Part shown: piece after piece, positions 1 to 4,962 of the stretch | Position numbering within the stretch: the stretch's first letter is position 1 | Layout of the letters: each line of letters starts with the position of its first letter | DNA from: Sedimentisphaerales bacterium | GTDB taxonomy: Bacteria; Planctomycetota; Phycisphaerae; Sedimentisphaerales; Anaerobacaceae | Assembly: GCA_016933985.1 (NCBI GenBank) | Contig: JAFGTU010000172.1 | Span: 1-5,876, forward strand | DNA length: 5,876 nucleotides | Reading direction: 5' to 3' | Position numbers and translations under genes: made by a program | The notes under the pieces: model-generated | The model's input: the letters and a program-made list of their open reading frames with translations, nothing else | The model's database searches: none | Told to the model about the DNA's origin: nothing

Positions 1-306
1 AAAACGAACCCAATTCCCAAAACCCAGAAACCGCCGCAACCAACTGCGCCAAAAAGACTTACAACAAGATCCCGCTCCACCCACCGCAGGAAAACGAACC
101 CAATCGAACCCAAACTCGACCCCCGCACAACCCTGAGCAAAACCAGTCCCGAGCATCGTCGAGGGATCGAAGGGCCAACCCATCCCGGCCAAGCACCCGG
201 CCATCCCAATTGCCGAGGGCCCCACTGGGCCGCTCGCACGCCGACCGGCGCAAGAACCCGGCCCCGGCAACCCCTGAACTGCAACTTGCCCCGCAAGCCA
301 TCCTGA
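1..306. repeat. C/A-biased non-coding tract with KTNPI-type direct repeat
   Basis: The tract is strongly biased to C and A on this strand, especially in its first 150 bases. The 14-mer AAAACGAACCCAAT occurs at 1-14 and again at 91-104, and its core CGAACCCAA recurs at 105-113. The two 14-mers are 90 bases apart, so both read K-T-N-P-I in the same frame. That frame is open from the window edge to a TGA at 304-306, but it has no start in view and its composition (rich in K, T, P, R and N) is unlike a folded protein. From memory, short repeats of this kind lie between genes in planctomycete genomes and give rise to spurious predicted proteins. The tail of a real gene entering from the left cannot be excluded. 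Confidence 0.45.
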
Positions 307-546
307 CAGCGATCCCGACTGTCTTCTCGGACGGAACCACGTTCGCCGGAGAAATGTCTAACGGCGGTGACCGAATTGGACGAAAATAGATGGACTGTAG
401 GAAATCCTGATGGAATATGAGTTTTCGTTGTTGATAAACCTGACGGAATAGGCGAGAATGCCTGAAAAGCGGGAAAAACCCGCTCGGAATGGTCTGGCTC
501 GCGAGAAGCCGTTCAATAGGCTGGTTTGGCAGGAGCGATAGGGGGC
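307..546. other. Intergenic leader upstream of the STAS gene, no gene seen
   Basis: No supported gene lies here. The only clear structure is the hairpin AGCGGG-AAAAA-CCCGCT at 468-484, about 60 bases before the STAS start. No good TTGACA/TATAAT pair was found, so the promoter of the STAS-ACT unit is not identified. Open frames crossing this stretch on the minus strand run antisense into the STAS gene and look like shadows. Confidence 0.4.
468..484. other. Short hairpin in the STAS leader
   Basis: Arms AGCGGG (468-473) and CCCGCT (479-484) pair perfectly around a loop of five A. On the plus strand no T-tract follows. On the minus strand the stem is followed by TTT and then CAGG, giving at best a weak terminator for leftward transcription. 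It could equally be a leader stem-loop. Confidence 0.35.
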
Positions 547-900
547 ATGGGAAATATAGTTGACGTGGAAATCAGCAGGCAGGGCCGGGTCGCTGTGGCG
601 ACCTTTAAATCGGGCTGCATCAGCGATGTGGAAGGTATAGCCGCCGCGGCCACGCGCATCAAAAAGTTCATCGAGGAGGGTATGCCAAAAAGGCTGGTCT
701 TCGATTTTGCCGAGGTGAGATTCTTCTCCTCGCAGGTGCTTGGCCTTCTCCTGGATATTAGAGCCAGCCTTGCAAAGAGCGAGAGCGAAGTCGTAATCAG
801 CGGCATAAATCCCCAGTTGCACAGGGTTTTCAAGATTACCAACCTCGACAAGATCTTCCGATTCTTCGAGGATAAGGAAAGTGCGTCAAAAAATGAGTAA
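547..900 (+). CDS. STAS-domain protein (anti-sigma factor antagonist-like)
   Basis: This 117-residue cytoplasmic protein consists of one STAS domain, which is about the usual length for stand-alone anti-anti-sigma factors of the SpoIIAA/RsbV type. A beta strand (L50-V-F-D-F) leads into the V-R-F-F-S61-S62-Q-V-L-G loop, followed by the helix L67-L-L-D-I-R-A, then V82-V-I-S-G-I-N-P and the F95-K-I-T-N-L-D-K-I-F tail typical of the family. Ser62 aligns with the phosphorylated Ser of D-S-S-G, but the Asp and Gly are replaced by Ser61 and Val64. I recall F-x-S-S variants as common in planctomycetes. The ATG at 547 is chosen because AGGAG lies at 531-535; an in-frame TTG at 526 would add seven residues but leave no good ribosome site. 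In this family an unphosphorylated antagonist sequesters an anti-sigma kinase, but no such kinase is in view. The ACT gene follows 30 nt downstream, probably in the same transcript. Confidence 0.87.
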   Translation: MGNIVDVEISRQGRVAVATFKSGCISDVEGIAAAATRIKKFIEEGMPKRLVFDFAEVRFFSSQVLGLLLDIRASLAKSESEVVISGINPQLHRVFKITNLDKIFRFFEDKESASKNE

Positions 901-930
901 GGGTCGCATTCTGATTGGAGAAACCGAATA

Positions 931-1383
931 ATGGATATCGCAAAGCAGTTTTCAATTTTTATGGTTAACAAGCCGGGAGTTCTGGCTCATGCGCTCAGTG
1001 AATTTGCGGCGGCCAAGATCAACATAATCGCGATGACAGTGGTTGATTCGGCCGAGCACGGGGCGATGAGGGTCGTCTTTGGCTCCGAGAAGAAGGCCGA
1101 GGAATTACTCAAGAAGCTCAATATGCAGTACAGCGAGACAGACGTGCTCCGCGTCAATTTGGCGAATAAGTCCGGCGCCTTGGCAGCCGTGGCCGAAAAG
1201 CTGGCTAAGAGCCACATCAATATTTCTTATGCATACTGCACCGCAGGAGCGCAGGGCGGACGGACCACAGGAATCTTGAAAGTCGCCGATGTCAAGAAGG
1301 CAATGAGGGTTCTTGAGCCGAATCCCAGGAAGGAGAACAAATCCCAGTTGATGGTAAGGCATTCGCGGGGCTCCAGGAAATAA
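931..1383 (+). CDS. Tandem ACT-domain protein
   Basis: This 150-residue cytoplasmic protein is made of two ACT domains and nothing else. The first covers roughly residues 6-68, with the ligand-loop signature V12-N-K-P-G-V-L-A. The second covers roughly residues 72-130, with the matching L77-A-N-K-S-G-A-L-A. ACT domains bind small ligands, usually amino acids, and stand-alone pairs of this length are generally taken as regulatory or amino-acid-sensing proteins; the ligand cannot be told from the sequence. A basic tail (about 131-150, rich in R, K and S) extends past the second domain. The ATG at 931 has GGAG at 917-920. The gene starts 30 nt after the STAS stop, so the two are probably co-transcribed. 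The tRNA-Asp promoter lies 68 nt downstream, and no clear terminator separates them. Confidence 0.87.
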   Translation: MDIAKQFSIFMVNKPGVLAHALSEFAAAKINIIAMTVVDSAEHGAMRVVFGSEKKAEELLKKLNMQYSETDVLRVNLANKSGALAAVAEKLAKSHINISYAYCTAGAQGGRTTGILKVADVKKAMRVLEPNPRKENKSQLMVRHSRGSRK

Positions 1384-1451
1384 TTGTTTCAGAGAGCCTG
1401 TTTTCAAGATGCCGGCCTCGCCGGGAATCTCAAAGTTTTGTGCAAAAAGAG

Positions 1452-1481
1452 TTGACATACTTGCCCGCTCGCAGATATATT
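1452..1481 (+). promoter_or_regulatory. Sigma70-like promoter of tRNA-Asp
   Basis: A perfect TTGACA (-35) lies at 1452-1457 and TATATT (-10) at 1476-1481, with an 18-base spacer. Transcription would begin near 1488, about 15 bases before the mature 5' end of the tRNA. The match, spacing and placement make this the clearest promoter in the window. Confidence 0.78.
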
Positions 1482-1502
1482 ACCGCTTTCGGTTGTAGCA
1501 AC

Positions 1503-1576
1503 GGGGCCGTAGCTCAATTGGCTAGAGCATCGGACTGTCGATCCGAAGGTTGAGGGTTCGAGCCCCTTCGGCCTCG
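1503..1576 (+). tRNA. tRNA-Asp (anticodon GUC)
   Basis: All four arms fold. The acceptor stem is GGGGCCG (1503-1509) with CGGCCTC (1569-1575), containing one G-U pair. The D stem is GCTC/GAGC (1512-1515, 1525-1528). The anticodon stem is TCGGA/TCCGA (1530-1534, 1542-1546) around the loop CTGTCGA, with anticodon GTC at 1537-1539. The T stem is GAGGG/CCCTT (1552-1556, 1564-1568) with loop TTCGAGC. Base 1576 is the discriminator G73, a known identity element of tRNA-Asp. The CCA end is not encoded (TTAC follows), so a CCA-adding enzyme must supply it. The gene is complete, with its own promoter and terminator. Confidence 0.97.
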
Positions 1577-1582
1577 TTACAT

Positions 1583-1618
1583 AAAGCTCTGTAGGTCAAT
1601 GACTTACGGAGCTTTTTT
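1583..1618 (+). terminator. Intrinsic terminator of tRNA-Asp
   Basis: AAAGCTCTGTAGGTCA (1583-1598) pairs with TGACTTACGGAGCTTT (1600-1615), with two G-U wobbles and the innermost bases opening as the loop. The stem runs into six T at 1613-1618. It begins seven bases after the tRNA ends. Confidence 0.87.
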
Positions 1619-1872
1619 ATTTCCCAATTTTGCCCAAAAATAGGCTGTGATCTGAAATGATCTGTTATAACAGATCACCAACCCGTAACTGGAAGGGAAT
1701 TAGAATCGGATCGCATGAGCTTAACCCGCCAACTACCTTGCCTACAGGGCCTTTTCCGGAGGTGTGCCTTCAAGGATATCGATCATGGGCCGGCTCTCCG
1801 GTCGCCATCCGGGCTCCCTCCGAGACGATAGCGTCAATCATGGTGACGAATCCACCTAAGAATTCCCTGATT
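1619..1872. other. Intergenic stretch, no supported gene
   Basis: The only strong structure is the palindrome at 1658-1677. A plus-strand frame opens with the ATG at 1657 inside that palindrome, but its product is proline-rich, has no ribosome site and resembles no family I know. On the minus strand, short open pieces in two different frames between about 1755 and 1890 read plausibly as protein but stop quickly. The stretch may be a decayed gene, which I cannot identify. Confidence 0.35.
1648..1678. promoter_or_regulatory. Perfect 20-bp palindrome with an extra half-site (operator-like)
   Basis: TGATCTGTTATAACAGATCA at 1658-1677 is a perfect palindrome. A further direct copy of the half-site TGATCTG lies at 1648-1654, exactly 10 bases (about one helical turn) from the copy at 1658. 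The outer copy can also pair with the right arm: GTGATCTG 1647-1654 with CAGATCAC 1671-1678. The arrangement suits a dimeric repressor site, or two alternative hairpins in RNA. There is no T-tract, so it does not look like a terminator. The regulated gene, if any, is not evident. Confidence 0.45.
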
Positions 1873-2196
1873 TTAATATAGACTATGGGGAGGGGTACAC
1901 TGTCCCGAAATCGCCAGACCTTTGCCTTTCAACTCGCCATTGCTTTGCTTGATTGAGAGCAGTGCCATGATGCACAGTATTATGCTTGCGATGCAGAACA
2001 GTGGGACAGCGTAAATTATTAGACCGGATAGAAACTCACCAACATTTCGACTAGACACCCCTAATAGCTCTGCCAAGAACTTCACGATGTAGAATGATAA
2101 TGAGCTAACCAAACCGCAAATCAACGAACCGACAGCAAGCTCGGAGTTCTTTGGCTCATGGTCTTCTGCATTTGTTTGTGTTTGTTCTTGAATCAT
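1873..2196 (-). CDS. Small membrane protein, DUF4190-like, C-terminus altered
   Basis: The 107-residue protein has a polar N-terminus (1-19), a hydrophobic segment L20-A-V-G-S-L-I-C-G-L-V, a linker (about 42-54), a second hydrophobic segment (about 56-81), and then S81-I-K-Q-S-N-G-E-L-K-G-K-G-L-A-I-S-G. That last stretch is the hallmark of DUF4190 proteins, two-helix membrane proteins of unknown function. Family members normally continue into a further hydrophobic stretch after G-K-G-L-A-I-A-G. Here the frame instead runs into Q-C-T-P-P-H-S-L-Y and stops, so the 3' end appears replaced. The start has a strong ribosome site (GGGAGGG, complement of about 2200-2206). The ATG directly abuts the TGA of the upstream membrane-gene remnant, indicating a former operon. 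It may be a pseudogene. Confidence 0.55.
   Translation of the reverse strand: MIQEQTQTNAEDHEPKNSELAVGSLICGLVSSLSFYIVKFLAELLGVSSRNVGEFLSGLIIYAVPLFCIASIILCIMALLSIKQSNGELKGKGLAISGQCTPPHSLY
1887..1912. repeat. Possible mobile-element relic at the DUF4190 3' junction
   Basis: On the minus strand the DUF4190 frame loses its family resemblance at GGGACAGTGTACCC (complement of about 1895-1908), an imperfect palindrome. From memory, sequences of the type 'GGGGACAGTGTACC' accompany degraded REP/IS-like elements with Y1-type transposases in many bacteria. No transposase is present here, so this is only a suspected relic. Confidence 0.25.
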
Positions 2197-2406
2197 TCAC
2201 CCTCCCTTATATCGGCGGGTTCTGTTGAATCCAATCACAGCTCCAACCGAAGAGCCAACCGGAGCCAAGAAGAGTCCTAAGCCCGGGGACTGAGATAAGA
2301 CAACAATGACTATTGCAAGAATCCCTCCAAAAAAGCTCAGACCCACAGTAGCCGCAAAAGAACCTGTTTGATCACCGACCTTCCCTGTGAGATAGACGGC
2401 AGTTGC
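2197..2406 (-). pseudogene. 3' remnant of a membrane-protein gene
   Basis: This frame encodes 69 residues with two clear hydrophobic segments: F-A-A-T-V-G-L-S-F-F-G-G-I-L-A-I-V-I-V-V-L (residues 17-37) and L-G-L-F-L-A-P-V-G-S-S-V-G-A-V-I-G-F (43-60). It ends in a basic tail (R-T-R-R-Y-K-G-G) before TGA at 2197-2199. The open frame extends upstream to a stop at 2497-2499, but it contains no ATG and that added part does not look like coding sequence. The 5' portion therefore appears lost or frameshifted. The family is not recognised. The stop touches the ATG of the DUF4190-like gene, so the two were probably translationally coupled. Confidence 0.5.
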
Positions 2407-2718
2407 CGCAGATATATGCTGATTACATTGAGATCTGGTATGCCCAGAAAAAGATCGATGTACTGCCGAGATTGAGAGTGGAAAAAGGCCACCATATCAC
2501 CTATTGTGAGAACAGAAGAAAGGGGCCGGCGATTGTGTTCCTCTCCGCGCTGGTCATTGAAATCTCCAAGCGTGTGTGTCACGACATCGGGCATTGAATC
2601 CTCTATTAAGCCAAGCCGGCCAAGTGTAAAATTTGATTTGATTGGTTCAATCCTCTATCCGGGTTTCCACAGCAGCTCTTGTTTTACGTATCTGTGAGAA
2701 TTCATTGCCTTTCTTGTG
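2407..2718. other. Unresolved stretch with conflicting frames
   Basis: Two frames overlap on opposite strands: plus 2403-2597 (64 residues from TTG, ending at TGA) and minus 2337-2594 (85 residues from ATG). Both give plausible amino-acid compositions; neither has a good ribosome site or a recognisable family. The minus frame crosses into the membrane-gene remnant in a different frame, as expected if an insertion, deletion or frameshift broke that gene. A 10-bp direct repeat, AATCCTCTAT, lies at 2597-2606 and 2649-2658. No clear terminator was found downstream of the propeller gene, which ends at 2719. Confidence 0.3.
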
Positions 2719-3975
2719 TCAATCCTTTCGAATATCGTAGGCAAGAAGCTGGTCTGAATGGCGCACGTACAGTCGCCCGCCACAGATAACCGGATGAGCC
2801 CAATAGAGCCCCTCACCACCGCGCGGCAGACGAAATGAACCTGCCTCTTTCCACTTATCGTCAGTTGCTTCCACAAGGGTCATTGTGCCTCTTTCATCGA
2901 GGCAATAGAGCCGGCTGTCGGCATAAGTCAGGCACCCTTTACCGGGGGACTCCCACTGTTTACGTCCGGTACTGAAGTCCAGACAGAACCAGCCGCGTGA
3001 CTCATGGCCGGCCCCGTACAAGCGGTCATTGAGCAGTAGAACGCCGCCGTGGTGATTATCCAGGAGTTCACTCTTCCACACCATCGTGACTGAGAAATCG
3101 CCGTTGGCTTGTCGCTTTGGCTGCAGCAGAACACTGCCGCCGCCATAGCCGGTCGAGGCGTAAATCCGGCCGTCACTTACAATCACATCGGTGGCGCTAT
3201 TGCCTCGCTCGTTGCCAAATGGGTAATCCCAAAGAATCCGCCCGTCTTTAGGGTCAAAGCTGAACACGCGTTCCGCACTCATTGAAATTACCTGTTCGAC
3301 ATCGTCGATGCGTGCAATTATCGGCGAACAATACCCGACCGGATCCTTGATTTTCGTGTTGGCCCACAAGAGGCGTCCTGTTTTCTTCTCCAGCGCTACA
3401 ACATACCCGCCAGCACCACCGGGGCAGCAGAAGAGTGCATCCCCATGAATCAGTACGGATTCACTCAATCCATACTTCGGTCGCTCTGCGTCGAAGGTCT
3501 TTAACATGTCCACGTGCCACCGTTCCTGACCTGTTAGAGCGTCGAATGCGGTCAGCCTTCCCATTTCAGACAGATGGTACACAGTCTCGCCGTCCACCGT
3601 TGGTGTCCCCCGAGAGCCCGAATACGGCACTGCCCAGGGTTGCTGCTCAGAGGCTTGCCAGGACTGTCCATTGAGACTCTGCCACAGTTCTTTGCCCGTC
3701 ATGTCCAAGGCCGTTACGTATGTCTGCCGGTCGATCATGCCGGCTGTGAATATGCGGCCTCCGGAGATTGATATGGAACTGTAGCCATGTCCGATGCCGG
3801 AGGCTTTCCACAATAACTCAGGCCCGGCTTCCGGCCAGGTTTGAAGGAGCCCTGTCTCGATGGCCATATTGTCACGTCGTGGCCCGTGAAAAGACGGCCA
3901 AGCCGCCTCATTGTCGGCCAACGCCGCAGTAGGCACGCTGAGGATTAACAAAAGCAGAATTCTCGGATGGGACAT
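2719..3975 (-). CDS. Exported PQQ-like beta-propeller repeat protein
   Basis: This 418-residue protein has a Sec signal peptide (M1-S-H-P-R then I-L-L-L-L-I-L-S-V) with likely cleavage after A-A-L-A20. W26-P-S-F-H-G-P-R-R-D and L44-Q-T-W-P-E-A-G-P-E-L-L-W are the standard opening of planctomycete and verrucomicrobial PQQ-like propellers. Repeats of the form A-x-D-x-x-T-G-x-x-x-W follow at about 87-98, 141-153, 191-204, 237-249 and 333-345. It is probably periplasmic. Members of this group often lack a proven cofactor, so the name describes the fold; no PQQ-dehydrogenase active site is evident. Cys183-Cys184 are adjacent but lie outside a dehydrogenase context. The ATG at 3973-3975 is preceded by AAAGGAG (complement of about 3981-3987); extending the frame upstream would place 50 unrelated residues before the signal peptide. 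The gene lies 62 nt after the nitroreductase stop, probably in one operon. Confidence 0.92.
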   Translation of the reverse strand: MSHPRILLLLILSVPTAALADNEAAWPSFHGPRRDNMAIETGLLQTWPEAGPELLWKASGIGHGYSSISISGGRIFTAGMIDRQTYVTALDMTGKELWQSLNGQSWQASEQQPWAVPYSGSRGTPTVDGETVYHLSEMGRLTAFDALTGQERWHVDMLKTFDAERPKYGLSESVLIHGDALFCCPGGAGGYVVALEKKTGRLLWANTKIKDPVGYCSPIIARIDDVEQVISMSAERVFSFDPKDGRILWDYPFGNERGNSATDVIVSDGRIYASTGYGGGSVLLQPKRQANGDFSVTMVWKSELLDNHHGGVLLLNDRLYGAGHESRGWFCLDFSTGRKQWESPGKGCLTYADSRLYCLDERGTMTLVEATDDKWKEAGSFRLPRGGEGLYWAHPVICGGRLYVRHSDQLLAYDIRKD

Positions 3976-4037
3976 GAACACTCCTTTGTGAAACTTGCAG
4001 GCCGACCTGGCCCTTGATGAAAACGCGGCTTCCTGCC

Positions 4038-4721
4038 TTAAGCCGGATAACCCACCGTCTGGGCGAAAAGGACGCTCTGTTCGGGCCGCAGCTTCAATTC
4101 CTTGGCGGTGTTTTGCCTGTCGCAATTATGAAACCAGGCAGCGAGGCCTTGCGAGGCGGCAAACAAGAAGACGTTCGCAGCAATAAGACCTGTGGCAACA
4201 TAGTAGTACGATTTCTGGACTTCGGGATCGCCGATGTTACGGTCCGGCTGCCCCGGGCCCTGATCGTATCTGGTCCGATCAACTATATAAAAAATATTCA
4301 CCGGGGCCGTAGCCGCGGCCCGCCTGCCGGACCTGGCCCGAAAATCCCCGGCGACAACCGGCTTCAGGCGGTGAGGAATTGCCTCATAGAGATAGACTCC
4401 TTCGGGCAGTGCAACGTAAAGATCGATTTCCTGCGAGTTACTCGCCGATGCCGCTGTTCTTCCCGGCTTCCCAAATGATGCATTCTCCCGGTTGACCCCA
4501 AACGCCGCCCAGAGAAGATTGGAAAGCACCTGTGGGGGAATTTGCTGAGAACTGATGTTGCGGTTGGTTCTTCTATCCCACAGGGCCGCCAGCACGCTCT
4601 TGCCGCCTTCAGTCTGTGCTTTCGGAAGGGCGATCGGTTGCAGGTCGTTGGCGAAGCTGGATGCTGTGCCGGCCAGAACGGTGAATGCCGGCATAGTCTT
4701 TAAGAATGTTCTGCGGTCCAC
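4038..4721 (-). CDS. Tat-exported SagB/ThcOx-type nitroreductase-family protein
   Basis: This 227-residue FMN-dependent nitroreductase-fold protein begins with a twin-arginine signal, D2-R-R-T-F-L-K then M-P-A-F-T-V-L-A-G, with likely cleavage near S-S-F-A24. R50-R-T-N-R-N-I-S matches the phosphate-binding R-R-S-x-R motif of the fold. L65-S-N-L-L-W-A-A-F-G-V-N-R, R87-T-A-A-S-A-S-N-S-Q-E-I-D-L-Y-V and G-V-Y-L-Y-E are characteristic of SagB/ThcOx relatives. The C-terminus L-F-A-Q-T-V-G-Y-P is the usual family ending, so the protein is complete. Some SagB relatives oxidise azolines in peptide natural products, but no YcaO partner is present and the substrate here is unknown. The GTG at 4719-4721 is preferred because GGAG lies six bases upstream; an in-frame TTG at 4733 would begin upstream of that site. 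It leads the propeller gene in a probable operon. Confidence 0.87.
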   Translation of the reverse strand: MDRRTFLKTMPAFTVLAGTASSFANDLQPIALPKAQTEGGKSVLAALWDRRTNRNISSQQIPPQVLSNLLWAAFGVNRENASFGKPGRTAASASNSQEIDLYVALPEGVYLYEAIPHRLKPVVAGDFRARSGRRAAATAPVNIFYIVDRTRYDQGPGQPDRNIGDPEVQKSYYYVATGLIAANVFLFAASQGLAAWFHNCDRQNTAKELKLRPEQSVLFAQTVGYPA

Positions 4722-4727
4722 TTCATT

Positions 4728-4731
4728 CTCC
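4728..4731 (-). promoter_or_regulatory. Ribosome binding site that sets the nitroreductase start
   Basis: On the minus strand GGAG (complement of 4728-4731) is followed by six bases and then GTG at 4721-4719. The first G of this site is the last base of the alternative TTG start at 4733, so ribosomes bound here could not use that TTG. An ATG between them is out of frame. Confidence 0.6.
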
Positions 4732-4771
4732 AATCAAGTTTGACTATTAACTTTCATGATTCACTTGCGAT

Positions 4772-4801
4772 ATGATACCACAAGTTTGCAGAAATGTCCA
4801 A
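4772..4801 (-). promoter_or_regulatory. Possible promoter of the nitroreductase-propeller operon
   Basis: Read on the minus strand, TTGGAC (complement of 4796-4801) and TATCAT (complement of 4772-4777) are separated by 18 bases, with TG one base before the -10 as in extended -10 promoters. Transcription would start about 45 bases before the GTG. The match to consensus is only moderate. Confidence 0.35.
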
Positions 4802-4875
4802 AGCAGACAGTATAAGTTTGGTGCAGCGAGCTCCCGCATTGTTGCGAAAACCGTTTCGAGTTCAAGTGTACCCAC

Positions 4876-4904
4876 TTGCATCCCTCAACGGCTTCTGCTA
4901 ATCT
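4876..4904 (+). promoter_or_regulatory. Weak candidate promoter of the Gfo/Idh/MocA gene
   Basis: TTGCAT (4876-4881) and TAATCT (4899-4904) are 17 bases apart, with TG one base before the -10. Each hexamer matches consensus at only three of six positions. The -35 overlaps the right arm of the CAAGTG/CACTTG inverted repeat, the position expected of a repressor site. Confidence 0.22.
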
Positions 4905-4962
4905 TGAAACATGCAGTCCAATCCGATCACAGACAATGTTACATTCGCATAAGGAGCGACCC

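Larger units (their letters stand above)
4722..4962. other. Divergent intergenic region with repeated CAAGT-type motifs
   Basis: This 241-base region separates two divergent transcription units. CAAGTTTG occurs at 4735-4742 and 4781-4788, and AAGTTTG again at 4814-4820. CACTTGC occurs at 4762-4768 and 4873-4879. CAAGTG-TACC-CACTTG at 4863-4878 is an inverted repeat with 6-bp arms. The motifs may be binding sites for a regulator shared by both units, though chance recurrence of short words is possible. Confidence 0.35.

Noticed and set aside
59..340. 93-residue minus-strand frame rich in G, S, R and C
   Set aside because: It is the complement of the C/A-rich repeat tract; its composition follows from base bias, with no domain or ribosome site.
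526..546. TTG at 526 as start of the STAS gene
   Set aside because: It adds seven residues outside the domain, and AGGAG at 531-535 lies inside this extension, correctly placed for the ATG at 547.
358..971. Two overlapping minus-strand frames (358-822 and 513-971)
   Set aside because: Both lie antisense to the STAS gene, whose family match on the plus strand is clear.
1657..1881. 74-residue plus-strand frame beginning inside the palindrome
   Set aside because: No ribosome site, proline-rich and unlike any known family; its start codon overlaps a palindrome that explains the local sequence better.
1755..1890. Minus-strand pieces in two frames (around M-I-D-A-I-V-S-E-G-A-R and M-I-D-I-L-E-G-T-P-P-E-K-A-L)
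   Set aside because: They read like protein fragments, perhaps from a decayed gene, but are too short and in different frames; no family could be assigned.
3976..4125. 50-residue N-terminal extension of the propeller protein
   Set aside because: It would run into the nitroreductase coding region and put arginine-rich sequence ahead of a clear signal peptide; AAAGGAG marks the ATG at 3975.
4014..4478. 154-residue plus-strand frame
   Set aside because: Antisense shadow of the nitroreductase gene.
4911..4952. 13-residue leader frame (M-Q-S-N-P-I-T-D-N-V-T-F-A) ending in the ribosome site of the Gfo/Idh/MocA gene
   Set aside because: No ribosome site of its own and no attenuator-like hairpin after it; the length is easily reached by chance.
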